From Chloroherpetonaceae bacterium (lineage in GTDB: Bacteria; Bacteroidota; Chlorobiia; Chlorobiales; Thermochlorobacteraceae), in the NCBI GenBank assembly GCA_033763895.1, contig JANRJQ010000010.1, positions 562,146 through 626,145 of the forward strand: a DNA stretch of 64,000 nt. The letters are read 5' to 3'. Below are positions 1 to 9,157 of the stretch, piece after piece. How positions within the stretch are numbered: position 1 is the stretch's first letter; each line of letters begins with the position of its first letter. A program made the position numbers and the translations under genes. The notes beneath the pieces are model-generated. The model made no database searches, was not told where the DNA came from, and saw only the letters and a program-made list of their open reading frames with translations.

Positions 1-520
1 TTGATTTTGCATAACTGTAATAGGCAATTTTGATGGAAAGAATTAAGTCGCGCGCTTTTGCTTCAGTATCAGCTTCGGCACTTTCGCGAAGCCGCTCTTT
101 GATTTGGTAATTGAAAAGAACTTTCGGTTGAAAAATTGGCTGTCTGATTTGAACAGTGGTTTCACGTTGTAACGGTAATCGAATATCCAAATCGGTTGGA
201 AATGCATTTGAGGAAGTGACTTGATTTAACGCAGCATAAGCGGGATTAATAAATGCACCTAAATTGATAACATTCCCATAAAGCTCGGTTGCACGAGCGT
301 TTAAGGATATTGAAGGAAGGAACGCTCCGCCTGCTTCTTTAGATGCAAATGAGGATTTCTCAGCTAAAAGCTGCTGTTGTCTGAATGAGAGATTTTGCGA
401 CAGGCCCTCTTTAAGATAGTCTTCAAGCTTTTGGGCAAATAAATGATTCGCAAATAGTGTGGCCGACACAATTGCGATGAAGGAAATCAAGTTTTTATTC
501 CGGTGACGAATTCGGTTCAT
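1..520 (-). CDS. TolC-like outer membrane efflux protein (partial, N-terminal part)
   Basis: The reading frame starts at an ATG at 520 and runs off the left edge, so only about 173 N-terminal residues are present. It opens with a signal peptide (hydrophobic ISFIAIVSATLFANHLFA, then QKLEDYL). The repeat pattern that follows is typical of the TolC/OEP family: LEDYLKEGLSQN, then AGGAFLPSISLNARA. TolC-type proteins form the outer-membrane channel of tripartite efflux pumps or type I secretion. The start lies 12 nt after the stop of the SDR gene, so the two are probably co-transcribed under the TetR regulator. The pump subunits would be expected to the left of the window. Confidence 0.8.
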   Translation of the reverse strand, partial: MNRIRHRNKNLISFIAIVSATLFANHLFAQKLEDYLKEGLSQNLSFRQQQLLAEKSSFASKEAGGAFLPSISLNARATELYGNVINLGAFINPAYAALNQVTSSNAFPTDLDIRLPLQRETTVQIRQPIFQPKVLFNYQIKERLRESAEADTEAKARDLILSIKIAYYSYAKS

Positions 521-531
521 AATCACTCCAT

Positions 532-1392
532 TTATTTATGTGTAGATGTTCTGGTTTCTTTTGTCATTTCGCCCATTACGGCTTTCATGATTCGGATTTT
601 CCCCCATCTTGGTACGCTACTTAAACCAAGCATTAACACCTTGGATAGCCACCCGGGATGAACCGTGCTTGCTTTTCCAAGAGATTTCAAAATGGAAGTG
701 GCGACACTCTCGGCTTCGAGCGCGTTTGTCATCGTCATTTTTGCACGAGGTCCGAAACCGGTCTTGACCGGTCCCGGTGCGGCAACGAGTACATCAACAT
801 GAAAAGGCTTCAATTCTAAGGCTAATGCCTCACCAAGAGACTGGATATAAGCTTTGGTTGCGGCATAATGAGCCGCAAAAGGAACGCCTTGAAACCCAAC
901 AAGAGAGCCCAGCAAAATGATACCCCCTCTTCTTTTCATGCTAAAACGATGGGAAAAATAATGGGCAAGTGTTAGCGTTGCATTGCAATTCAAAGCAAGC
1001 ATTTCGCGTTCATCATTTAATGAGGCATTTCGGAATTCACCGGAAGTACCAAATCCTGCGTTGAGAACGGCAAGTCCAAATTCATCGGAGGTTCCAGTTA
1101 TGGCACTATTATCCTGTTCAATTTTTTCGATTTTATACTTGAGTGCTTCCAAGTCCGCTTCTTTGGTTAAGTCAGCTTGAAATGGAATAGCTTGGACTTT
1201 GAAATCAACTGCGAAGTGATAAGCAAGTAACTTTAGTTTATCATTGTTTCTTGCCACCAAGAGAAGATTAAAACCAAGCGCAGCTAAGTGTTTTGAAATT
1301 GATTCTCCGATTCCCGAAGATGCGCCGGTGACCAATGCCCATTTACCATAACGATTTATAAAACGGTTTTTTTCTTTATTGCTGTAGTTCAT
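532..1392 (-). CDS. Short-chain dehydrogenase/reductase (SDR) family oxidoreductase
   Basis: This 286-residue protein has the classical SDR layout. The dinucleotide-binding TGASSGIG lies at residues 22-29, NAG follows the fourth strand, a serine sits in LLGSLVG, and the catalytic pair is in YAATKAYIQ. The C-terminal part (PGPVKTGFG, then a basic tail) resembles the SDR subgroup often annotated as YqjQ/DltE-like reductases. The substrate cannot be told from sequence. It lies 12 nt downstream of the DUF2147 gene and 11 nt upstream of the TolC-like gene, so it belongs to the same transcription unit. A role in lipid or envelope metabolism would be a guess from context. Confidence 0.88.
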   Translation of the reverse strand: MNYSNKEKNRFINRYGKWALVTGASSGIGESISKHLAALGFNLLLVARNNDKLKLLAYHFAVDFKVQAIPFQADLTKEADLEALKYKIEKIEQDNSAITGTSDEFGLAVLNAGFGTSGEFRNASLNDEREMLALNCNATLTLAHYFSHRFSMKRRGGIILLGSLVGFQGVPFAAHYAATKAYIQSLGEALALELKPFHVDVLVAAPGPVKTGFGPRAKMTMTNALEAESVATSILKSLGKASTVHPGWLSKVLMLGLSSVPRWGKIRIMKAVMGEMTKETRTSTHK

Positions 1393-1404
1393 CGTATTGA
1401 AGAT

Positions 1405-1860
1405 TTAATTTTTTTCGGTAGAAATCACTCGCGTCCATTTTTCGCTTCGTCCAAAAAGTGATATGCCGATATAACCACGGACATTCAGCACATTTTCTTT
1501 TTCAAGGGTTAAGATGCATTTGTAGTCATTTCCGTCTTGTGGGTCATAAATTTTTCCACCTCGCCATTCATTGTCTTCGTCATATTTGAAACCTCTTAAA
1601 ATGGTAAGCCCTAAGCGTGGACGAGAGCGAAGAGATGGGTCAGGGTTTTTCGTGTCCAATGTGTCTTCGCCCGGTGCAGGAACCCCCCAAATAACCGTTC
1701 CTTCGAAAGTTCCATCGGCAACTTTTTTGATTTCTATTTTGGCGTTCTTTTTTGCGGTCAACCAAACCCCGCAAAGGGCATCGCTTTCTTGGGCAATTAA
1801 AGATTGACCCAATCCTATGGTGAGTAAAAGAAACCCAAGTAAAATCTGTTTGTAAGTCAT
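1405..1860 (-). CDS. DUF2147 family exported protein
   Basis: The 151-residue product starts with a signal peptide (ILLGFLLLTIGLGQSLIAQ) and continues with the DUF2147 pattern: GVWLTAKKNAKIEIKK near the N-terminus, LRGFKYDEDNEWRGGKIYDPQDG in the middle and LNVRGYIGISLFGRSEKW near the end. DUF2147 proteins are small periplasmic or exported beta-rich proteins of unknown biochemical role. The gene is first in the run DUF2147-SDR-TolC, downstream of a TetR regulator. A 17-bp imperfect palindrome about 42 nt upstream could be an operator. Family assignment is fairly sure; function is unknown. Confidence 0.8.
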   Translation of the reverse strand: MTYKQILLGFLLLTIGLGQSLIAQESDALCGVWLTAKKNAKIEIKKVADGTFEGTVIWGVPAPGEDTLDTKNPDPSLRSRPRLGLTILRGFKYDEDNEWRGGKIYDPQDGNDYKCILTLEKENVLNVRGYIGISLFGRSEKWTRVISTEKN

Positions 1861-1901
1861 TTCTAATCTTAATTTGAAGTTTTTTTAAGTCTTGTAAGAA
1901 A

Positions 1902-1918
1902 ATTGAACGATGTTTAAT
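1902..1918. promoter_or_regulatory. Imperfect palindrome upstream of the DUF2147-SDR-TolC unit (possible TetR operator)
   Basis: The 17-bp sequence ATTGAACGATGTTTAAT pairs at six of eight positions around a central base. It lies in the 160-bp gap between the TetR gene and DUF2147. TetR dimers bind short palindromes in such gaps. Assignment rests only on symmetry and position. Confidence 0.25.
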
Positions 1919-2020
1919 TATAGTGTAAAGTGAAGTCCATCAAATGTACGAGTGTAATCTAATTTGGATGTTTTGTTTTGAATAAACGGTTCAAATTTCG
2001 GATAGACGGTAGAAAACGCG

Positions 2021-2653
2021 TTACGAACGGTTGTGATTGGAAGTTGATTTTTCGGCAAGAGACCGAATCATATAGGTCATCCCATCGTGCATCGCGGTTT
2101 TGGTTTCTTCAAAGGTTCCGATGTAACGGTCTCGCAAAAGAAGGGAAGCAATTCCGTGAACATTTGTCCACAGCATCATGCTTGCAGCTTTTGGATCGCC
2201 GGTGGGGATGTAACCTTCATCCATTGCCAATTTTACTGTGGCGTGTAGCAATTCAAACGATTTCTCACCCACGTGCCAACCTTTGCTTTCTGAAATTTTT
2301 TTTCCAGAAGCTGCTGAAATAAACATTAAATCATATCGTTCGGGATTTTCAAAGGCAAAAGAGAGATAAGCCTCGCCAATTTTTTGCAATCGCTCAATCG
2401 GACTGCCAAAGAGTGCGGCATTTTGTAGGACTTCATAAAAATCTTCAAATACTTTCAGGTGTAAAGTGTAAAAGATTTCTTCTTTGTCTTTGAAATAAGA
2501 ATAAATAGCGCCCGGGGTGTATTCGACAAGGTCGGCAATGTGCCGTATCGTAACCGATTCGAATCCCTTTTCTATCCACAGTTTCATTGCTGCATCAAGA
2601 ATCAGCTGACGAACCGCTTCTCGCTCTCGATTTCTTCTTTCTTGGCTTCCCAT
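2021..2653 (-). CDS. TetR/AcrR family transcriptional regulator
   Basis: I chose the ATG at 2653 (210 residues) over the TTG two codons upstream. The N-terminal 60 residues form a TetR helix-turn-helix: LILDAAMKLWIEKGFESVTI, then RHIADLVEYTPGAIYSYFKDKEEIF. The C-terminal ligand and dimer domain is typical in length. TetR proteins are usually repressors that release DNA when they bind a small molecule, and they often control efflux genes. Here the genes immediately downstream on the same strand end with a TolC-like channel, which supports that role. Palindromes lie just upstream of this gene and upstream of DUF2147. Confidence 0.9.
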   Translation of the reverse strand: MGSQERRNREREAVRQLILDAAMKLWIEKGFESVTIRHIADLVEYTPGAIYSYFKDKEEIFYTLHLKVFEDFYEVLQNAALFGSPIERLQKIGEAYLSFAFENPERYDLMFISAASGKKISESKGWHVGEKSFELLHATVKLAMDEGYIPTGDPKAASMMLWTNVHGIASLLLRDRYIGTFEETKTAMHDGMTYMIRSLAEKSTSNHNRS

Positions 2654-2676
2654 AATCAAATAAAAATTAAACGCCG

Positions 2677-2697
2677 TTCAATTTATTAAAATTTGAA
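2677..2697. promoter_or_regulatory. Candidate autoregulatory operator of the TetR gene
   Basis: A 21-bp near-palindrome (TTCAATTTATTAAAATTTGAA, eight of ten pairs symmetrical) sits 24 nt upstream of the chosen TetR start, between TetR and the end of the ROK gene. Position and symmetry fit a TetR-dimer site. The AT-rich core makes chance symmetry possible. Confidence 0.35.
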
Positions 2698-2725
2698 GAA
2701 CCGTCAAATTTTTATTGAGAAAAGC

Positions 2726-3709
2726 TTAAAATGTTAATGCAGCCGAGCCGAGGACGCCTGCTTGGTTGCCAAGAGCGGCGGGGAGGATTTCGATATCGTC
2801 GTGCATTTCTTTGAGCGTGTAGGAAAGAATGGCTTTTCGAGCGGGTTCAAAAATGAATTCACCAGCACCAGAAACCCCACCACCGATAATAAATTTTCGG
2901 ATGTCTAAAACTGAAAGAATGTTCGCAAGACCCGTCCCTAAAATGGTGCCAACATAAGTCCAAACCTCAAGAGCTAATGGATCATCAAAGCGGGCGGCTT
3001 CTGTGAGAATTTTTGGCTCAAGCCGGTCAAGATTTCCTTCTGAGAGTTCTAAAATTTTCGAATGAGGGTATCGGGAGAGAAGCGTTTTAGCGAATTCTGA
3101 AATTTGTTTCTGACCAATTTTTCCTTCTATTGAACCCCGAATCCCAGCGTAAAGTGTTGGGCTTGTGTAATCAATTGTGATATGACCTAATTCACCGGCT
3201 GCACCGTTGGCACCACGAAATACTTTTCGATTCCAAATGATTCCACCACCAACACCGGTGCCCAGCGTGATCATCACAAAATGATGAAGATTTTTTCCGG
3301 CACCAAAGAATGCTTCACCCAAAGCCGCGGCATTGGCATCATTTTCAGATAGAATTTTGAAGCTATTGCCAATCATTGTAGCGGAGCCCAAGGTGGTCAG
3401 TTTATCTCTCAAAACCACTTCAACATTTAAATGCTGCCAACCTTTAATTTTATCGCTGTGAATCGAGGAAAGTCCGTCTAGATTGACCGGTCCCGGAATG
3501 CCAATGCCAATGCCGCTAAAATCAGCGGATGGGTTTGCTTGGATTACTTTTTTGATTAACTCAGAGCACCCGATAGCAATTTGCTCAAGGCATCGCTCTG
3601 CATTTGCATCTGTAGGGAGATGATGGGTCAGCAAGATTTCGCCAACAGTTGAAACAGCAGCGAACTTAATATAAGTACCGCCAAAATCGACTCCGATTCC
3701 AAACTTCAT
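2726..3709 (-). CDS. ROK family sugar kinase (glucokinase-like), zinc cysteines replaced
   Basis: This 327-residue protein has the ROK/ASKHA kinase fold: phosphate-1 loop VDFGGT near the N-terminus, the catalytic Asp in SENDANAAALGE (D124), GTGVGGGII for phosphate 2, and GGGVSGAGE near the end. ROK kinases phosphorylate glucose, mannose or N-acetyl amino sugars. H176 in GELGHITID is kept, but the usual CxCGxxGCxE zinc motif reads LYAGIRGSIE (186-195): all three cysteines are gone while both glycines and the glutamate stay. No DNA-binding domain is present, so it is a kinase rather than a ROK repressor. A good Shine-Dalgarno AAGGAG (3716-3721) precedes the ATG. Confidence 0.88.
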   Translation of the reverse strand: MKFGIGVDFGGTYIKFAAVSTVGEILLTHHLPTDANAERCLEQIAIGCSELIKKVIQANPSADFSGIGIGIPGPVNLDGLSSIHSDKIKGWQHLNVEVVLRDKLTTLGSATMIGNSFKILSENDANAAALGEAFFGAGKNLHHFVMITLGTGVGGGIIWNRKVFRGANGAAGELGHITIDYTSPTLYAGIRGSIEGKIGQKQISEFAKTLLSRYPHSKILELSEGNLDRLEPKILTEAARFDDPLALEVWTYVGTILGTGLANILSVLDIRKFIIGGGVSGAGEFIFEPARKAILSYTLKEMHDDIEILPAALGNQAGVLGSAALTF

Positions 3710-3793
3710 ATTATACTCCTTGATTCAACCCTTGGCGCTTATCCCAAAGAAAGTCTTCATGCAGAATTTCAAATTCAAATTTTTTTTAATCAC

Positions 3794-4609
3794 TTATTCA
3801 CTTCCACCGGCACGGTGAGGGGAGCGAAGTAATTTCCGTTTCCCAAGTTTGTGAAGAAATCCTAAAATTTCTTCTCGTTCATCGGATTGAGGGAATTCAT
3901 GTTCGATTTTTTCGATCGCGTTTTTGATCAAAAATCCGGATTGAAAAACCAAACGGTAAATATCCCGAATCGTACGAATTGCCTCTGCTGAAAAGCCCCG
4001 GCGCTTTAAGCCAACTAGATTTAATCCCTCATATCGAAATGGCTCCCGGCCTGCCATCACATAGGGCGGGACATCATAAACCACACGAGAGGAACTCGCA
4101 AGCATTGTGTGTTTGCCTATCCGTGTAAATTGATGAATCCCGCAAACCCCTCCAATGGTCGCATGATCTTCAATTTCACAATGTCCGGCAATTTGAGTTG
4201 TGTTTGATATAATCACATGATTTCCGATTCGAACATCATGCGCGACATGAACATAGGCCATTATAAGGCAATGACCTCCAATTTTGGTAACGCCGTTTTC
4301 TCCTGTTGCACGATGAACTGTAGCGTACTCCCGAATGGTGGTGTAATCTCCAATTTCTACAAAGGTTCTTTCTTCGGCATATTTCAAATCCTGCGGACGA
4401 ATTGCGATCACCGCACCCGGAAAAATCTTGCAATTCTTTCCAATTCTGGCGCCATTATAAATCAAAGCATGCGGGTAAATCTCCGTGCCTTCACCAATCG
4501 TCACATCATCTTCTAAAATAGCATATGGACCAATTCTTACCCCTTTACCGAGTTGAACATTGTGCCCTACGATGGCAGTCGGATGGATTTGAGTCTTTAA
4601 GTTGTCCAT
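3794..4609 (-). CDS. lpxA: Acyl-[ACP]-UDP-N-acetylglucosamine O-acyltransferase
   Basis: LpxA carries out the first committed step of lipid A synthesis, transferring a 3-hydroxyacyl chain from ACP to UDP-GlcNAc in the cytosol. The 271-residue length is normal. The N-terminal part is a left-handed beta-helix of hexapeptide repeats (IHPTAIVGHNVQLGKGVRIG). The catalytic-histidine segment HVAHDVRIGNH is present, as are the family blocks TTIREYATVHR and GLNLVGLKRRGFS before the helical C-terminus. It is separated from lpxD/fabZ, which do not occur in the window. The upstream DUF2723 gene is 25 nt away on the same strand. Confidence 0.95.
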   Translation of the reverse strand: MDNLKTQIHPTAIVGHNVQLGKGVRIGPYAILEDDVTIGEGTEIYPHALIYNGARIGKNCKIFPGAVIAIRPQDLKYAEERTFVEIGDYTTIREYATVHRATGENGVTKIGGHCLIMAYVHVAHDVRIGNHVIISNTTQIAGHCEIEDHATIGGVCGIHQFTRIGKHTMLASSSRVVYDVPPYVMAGREPFRYEGLNLVGLKRRGFSAEAIRTIRDIYRLVFQSGFLIKNAIEKIEHEFPQSDEREEILGFLHKLGKRKLLRSPHRAGGSE

Positions 4610-4634
4610 TCAATTTTCCTTTGCCAATTCAAGA

Positions 4635-7328
4635 TTACTTTGCCGAATCAACAGCGATTCCAGCAAGTGCGGCAACTTCATCGGATTCCTTTTTGAGCTG
4701 AGGGTCTTGGGGATACAGTTTCCTCACACTTTCAAACAATCGGTAGGCGTTCTTATAATCACCTATTTGCCGATAGGTTTGAGCCAAATAATAATTTGGC
4801 AAAACATCGGCAGGATTTTCATCGGATTGCTTTTGAACTTTATCTTCAAGTTTCGGAAGCATTGCTTTTGCGCGATCCATTCCACCGGAACGAATGTACA
4901 TTGAAATCATACTTTGCATTAATCGGAAATCCATATCATAGAGCTCTGTCGGTAAAATTTCTTCTGCTTTATCAAGCACATTTAGCGCGAGCGCTTTATT
5001 TGAAATGGTATTCAATTGCCCTGTCGAATCTTTCACCGAGGTTGATTCATTTTCATGTTCAATTAAATCAGCAGCTAATCTTAAAAAGACATTTTTATAG
5101 TTTGAAACCAACCTACGGCTGTTTTCATCCAAATACACGGAAGGGTTATTGAGGTTGCGGTATTTGAATTCATACATCAACTTATGATACATAATTTGAC
5201 GGTCAATTTTCCCGTACCCACCTTCATCGCTCGCAATCGGCACAACTTTATAGGCAAAACCATCCATCCGCAAATATTTATCAATGCCAATGCGATTGGA
5301 TTCTGAAACGGTAATCGCAAAGTACACCGGCCGCTCCCAAAGGTTATTGTAAATCGTTTCATAAACCACACGGTCTTGTGCGCGGATGAACCCTCTTCCC
5401 CCGCCAGCATCAAGAGTCGGGTTAAAGCGCCAACGAATCGTATCGACTATCGTTTCCGGTTGAAGACCACCTTCAGTTAAGCGAAGTCTGTCTCGCATTT
5501 GATATTGTTCTTTGATGCCCTCGGGAACCGGCATGACAACTTCACGAGCCGGCCATTCTTCATAATTTAATCGCTTAATGGCGGCATCGCTTAGAGAAAA
5601 TTTCACTGGCTGAGCTTCTCTAGGAGATTCATTTTTAAGTTGAAGTATGTACCAATCTGTATTGGCTAAACTGAGATTAACGACTCGTACATCCTGACGA
5701 ACACCCGCAACTTCCTGCATATACCATAAAGGAAATGTATCATTATCGCCGTTGGTAAAGAGCACGCCGTTGGGTTCGCAACTGTTGAGAAGGTTATAGG
5801 CATAATCATAGGGCACATAGTTCCCACTTCGATCATGCATGTGATAATTGACTTGCAGCATTCGGGCATTAATGAAAAGTAATCCGAAAGCGGCGATACC
5901 AATCGCTCCAAACTTTAACTTTGTTTCGTCTTCAATGGATTCGCGAATAGTTTCGAAAAGCGCATCAATCCCTATTCCAATCCAAATTGCAAAAGCAAAA
6001 AAACTACCGACAAATACATAGTCTCGTTCACGAGGTTGAGGCTCCGCAGGGTTTGTATAAATACTTATAAATACGCCGGTAAGTAAAAAGAGAGCGGTTA
6101 TGGCAAGTGCCATATTCCACTGCTTTCTGAAATGAAAAATCATCCCAAAAAGACCTATGATTAGCGGGATTCCGAAAAGTTTCTTAAAGTCTGCCCCATC
6201 ATCTTGAACATCACCGGCTCTCCCTGCAAAATTCCAAAGGAAATACCGACCCCACATGTGTCCTATTTGATACTTGACAAAGAAATCCCAATCGCTAGTA
6301 TACTTCTCATAATTTTGTTGATGATCCGGGTCTTGTGACCAGCGACGGTTGAGCAAGGGCAAATCACCGTACTGCTCACGATTGAGATAAGAATACAGCT
6401 TCTCCATTGTGTTTGGAGAGTTTTCATTAATTGGGGTTTTGTGATTTGACCGAATGTAAACTGTTGTAAAGCTTGTGTAAGCAATGACTATGAAAAACAT
6501 CCCGATTGCAGCGGTATTCCACATCCGCATTTTATTAACATGTGTGTAATAAATTGCATACACAAGTCCCAATAAAATGAGAACACCAACCCAAGGGGTT
6601 GTATCACGCATTAAAGCAGGGATTCCTTTCACAACACCCGGATACATCAATAAAAAAATTCCTGAAGAAACCACCATTAATACAATAAAGCTCTGCAATG
6701 AAAACGTATATCGGCGGTTATAATAAATAATGGCCAAAGAAAAGAAAGCAAGAATAGATTGAAGGTGAACGCCAATCGCTAACCCAAATGTATAGGCAAT
6801 GAGAATCAACCACTTTTCGTTACCACTTTCATCAGCGACTTCATTCCACTTCAAAATCAACCAAACAACGGCAGTATTAAGTATCATAGAAAAGCCATAA
6901 ACTTCCGATTCAACAGCATTAAACCAAAAGCTATCACTAAAAGCCAAAGCAAAACCGGAAATAATACCGGCGCTATAAGCAGAAATTTTTTCTGAAAGGC
7001 TCCACTCATCAGCCTTCCGAACGCGATAGAGTTCAATAAATTGAATTGTAATAAGGGAGCAGAACATCGCCGCAATCGAACTGCAAAGGGTTGAAACCAA
7101 ATTGACGCGCGCGCCAATATCACCAAACGGAATTAAGGTGAAAATCCTACCAACCATTGTAAAGATTGGGGTTCCGGGAGGGTGAGGAATTCCCATCGTA
7201 TAAGCAACAGCCGTAAACTCGCCGCAATCCCAAAATGAAAAAGTAGGTGCCATTGTAAGGAGATAGATAATCTCCGAAACCAAAAATACAAAGAGGCCCA
7301 CAAGGGCATTAAGTCTTTTATGTGTCAT
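4635..7328 (-). CDS. DUF2723 family multi-pass membrane protein (GT-C glycosyltransferase-like) with TPR tail
   Basis: The ATG at 7328 gives 897 residues; a TTG seven codons upstream is the alternative. The N-terminal half has many transmembrane helices. The first loop carries FSFWDCGEFTAVAYTMG and HPPGTPIF, the hallmark of DUF2723, in which the acidic motif resembles the catalytic loop of GT-C glycosyltransferases. The middle is an extracytoplasmic region (NGDNDTFPLWYMQE, AQPVKFSLSD). The last 150 residues look like TPRs (NYYLAQTYRQIGDYKNAYRLFESV). DUF2723 proteins are common in Bacteroidota. A role in protein or lipid glycosylation is predicted from the fold only. Neighbours are lpxA and a Wza-like exporter. 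Confidence 0.85.
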   Translation of the reverse strand: MTHKRLNALVGLFVFLVSEIIYLLTMAPTFSFWDCGEFTAVAYTMGIPHPPGTPIFTMVGRIFTLIPFGDIGARVNLVSTLCSSIAAMFCSLITIQFIELYRVRKADEWSLSEKISAYSAGIISGFALAFSDSFWFNAVESEVYGFSMILNTAVVWLILKWNEVADESGNEKWLILIAYTFGLAIGVHLQSILAFFSLAIIYYNRRYTFSLQSFIVLMVVSSGIFLLMYPGVVKGIPALMRDTTPWVGVLILLGLVYAIYYTHVNKMRMWNTAAIGMFFIVIAYTSFTTVYIRSNHKTPINENSPNTMEKLYSYLNREQYGDLPLLNRRWSQDPDHQQNYEKYTSDWDFFVKYQIGHMWGRYFLWNFAGRAGDVQDDGADFKKLFGIPLIIGLFGMIFHFRKQWNMALAITALFLLTGVFISIYTNPAEPQPRERDYVFVGSFFAFAIWIGIGIDALFETIRESIEDETKLKFGAIGIAAFGLLFINARMLQVNYHMHDRSGNYVPYDYAYNLLNSCEPNGVLFTNGDNDTFPLWYMQEVAGVRQDVRVVNLSLANTDWYILQLKNESPREAQPVKFSLSDAAIKRLNYEEWPAREVVMPVPEGIKEQYQMRDRLRLTEGGLQPETIVDTIRWRFNPTLDAGGGRGFIRAQDRVVYETIYNNLWERPVYFAITVSESNRIGIDKYLRMDGFAYKVVPIASDEGGYGKIDRQIMYHKLMYEFKYRNLNNPSVYLDENSRRLVSNYKNVFLRLAADLIEHENESTSVKDSTGQLNTISNKALALNVLDKAEEILPTELYDMDFRLMQSMISMYIRSGGMDRAKAMLPKLEDKVQKQSDENPADVLPNYYLAQTYRQIGDYKNAYRLFESVRKLYPQDPQLKKESDEVAALAGIAVDSAK

Positions 7329-7403
7329 TGTTAAGTTGATTCGATGCAAAAAAGCCCATTAAAACTGGAAATCTCCCCAAGAGGGTAAAAAAAGAGCGGT
7401 AAT

Positions 7404-9119
7404 TTAACGAACATTTTGAATAACAAAGTATGTCGTGGCAATTGCCCCAATAATTCCACTTATTTGAAAAAAAATGGTCACAAAATCTTTCCAAAATGTT
7501 GATTTCATTTTTTCCTGAACAAGGATAATATCTGAAGGTTCTATTTCCCCAACAGCATCTCCCTCTAGCAAATCTCCCGTATTGGGTTTGAGAACCAAAA
7601 CTTCGTCTTTGAGCGCGCGCTTTCCATATCCACCAGCAGCTTTAATGTAGTCATCGATAGTTTTACCTGAGTGAAAAGGGATATTACCGGGATATAATAC
7701 TCTTCCAATAACATTGACATATGGTTTGTAGTACGGAATTTCAATGATGTCTCCGGGTTCAATTAAAATGTTTTGTGTGGTGTCATTATCTTGGAAGAGC
7801 TTCTTGAAATTTACGGTCATTTTACCTTTAGGCTCGCGCTTTCTTGCGGCAAGGTATTGCACCTCTTCATTTTCCAAATCTGCTTTTTCGCCAAGTGATG
7901 AAATTTCAACATCACCTCTCATCACTTTAGGCCGATAAAGTGAGGCCTCTTCCAATGAGCCGTCAGGTCGGATACCACCTGCGAGTTGGAGCGCTTCTTT
8001 GAGAGTGGTTTTTCCTTTTTCAATCCGATATGTCCCCGGTACAAATGCATAACCTTTTATCTCGATGGTTTGCTCTGGAAATAACAAGGGCAAGCGCCGA
8101 ACGATAACAATGTCATTTCTTTCAAGCGGGAGATTTTGTTCAATATTCCAACCCCGAATTGAAACAAAAAGTGATCGCGTGGTTCTTCTATCAGAATTGA
8201 AACGGATAATCTCAACGCTATCTAAGTTCGCGGTAGATTCCAAAACGCCACCGGCTAATCTTAGCAAGGTAAAAAGGGAATCACCCGGTACAAATTCGTA
8301 TCGATCCGGATATTTCACATCTCCTAAAACTGAAATTACATCTTCAACACGCCGCTCAACAAGAAGCACATCACCTTCGCGCAAATACATGTTATCGCGA
8401 TTATCTGTAAGTCTATAAAATCGGAAAATGTCAAGTTTGTGAATCGTATCGGGATTGCTACGGCGAAGTTTCACTTGACGGAGAGACGCTTTATCCAGCA
8501 AAGCAGGGCTTCGAGTAATGGCATCAGAAACACGGTCTGCAGCGCTTACCCGAATTTTTGAGGGCAAAGAAACTTCTCCTAAAACATCAATTTCAAAAGT
8601 CCTCATAGTAACAAGTGAAACGGAAATCTCTGCTTTTCGATAAGTCTTTAAGAGTGTGCGATGCACTGAATCACGAACCTCAGGGATGGTAAGCCGCTTC
8701 ACTACAATTTCGGCAAGCCTTGGTAAAATCAGTTTCCCTTCAGGTGTTATTGCAACTTGAAATGAAGAATACGTTTGTGAAAATATACTAATGAAAAGCA
8801 CATCGCCGGGGCCTACGATATAGGTTTCAGGCGCAAATGATTGAGTGAGTGATGAATAAGCACTGTTTTGAAGCATATTCAGTTGATAATTCGTGGGACT
8901 TGGCTGTGCAACCGAATTTCCTTGAATCGGGGAAGGTGAGCCGGGAAGTGCTTGAGCGCTTAAAACTTTAATAAAAAGGTTCGGAGCGAAAAGGATGAGA
9001 ATAAACCCAAATAAAAAATAGAAATTTCTGAACTTCTCAAACAAATTATCATCCGAAGAGATAGAACGATTTGCAACGAATTTTTGCAAGGCTATCAAAT
9101 TCAAAATATGAGAATTCAT
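7404..9119 (-). CDS. SLBB-domain polysaccharide export protein (Wza-like)
   Basis: I use the ATG at 9119 (571 residues). The longer version from 9179 would overlap the divergent small ORF and put 20 residues before the export signal. After a hydrophobic signal region (FGFILILFAPNLF) comes the Poly_export domain (YIVGPGDVLFISIFSQTYSS, LPRLAEIVVKRLTIPEVRD). Several SLBB repeats follow (VSVLGDVKYPDRYEFVPGD, IEIKGYAFVPGTYRIEKGKT, VNVIGRVLYPGNIPFHSGKT), and a C-terminal transmembrane segment ends the protein. Such proteins form the outer-membrane or periplasmic channel for capsule or exopolysaccharide export. The rest of an export locus is not adjacent, apart from the DUF2723 protein. Confidence 0.88.
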   Translation of the reverse strand: MNSHILNLIALQKFVANRSISSDDNLFEKFRNFYFLFGFILILFAPNLFIKVLSAQALPGSPSPIQGNSVAQPSPTNYQLNMLQNSAYSSLTQSFAPETYIVGPGDVLFISIFSQTYSSFQVAITPEGKLILPRLAEIVVKRLTIPEVRDSVHRTLLKTYRKAEISVSLVTMRTFEIDVLGEVSLPSKIRVSAADRVSDAITRSPALLDKASLRQVKLRRSNPDTIHKLDIFRFYRLTDNRDNMYLREGDVLLVERRVEDVISVLGDVKYPDRYEFVPGDSLFTLLRLAGGVLESTANLDSVEIIRFNSDRRTTRSLFVSIRGWNIEQNLPLERNDIVIVRRLPLLFPEQTIEIKGYAFVPGTYRIEKGKTTLKEALQLAGGIRPDGSLEEASLYRPKVMRGDVEISSLGEKADLENEEVQYLAARKREPKGKMTVNFKKLFQDNDTTQNILIEPGDIIEIPYYKPYVNVIGRVLYPGNIPFHSGKTIDDYIKAAGGYGKRALKDEVLVLKPNTGDLLEGDAVGEIEPSDIILVQEKMKSTFWKDFVTIFFQISGIIGAIATTYFVIQNVR

Positions 9120-9157
9120 TATCTTACAAATAGCGTAATAAAGTAAATTTCGTTCCA

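Noticed and set aside
1978-2322. Plus-strand frame opposite the TetR gene
   Set aside because: It lies antisense to a well-supported regulator and its composition looks random.
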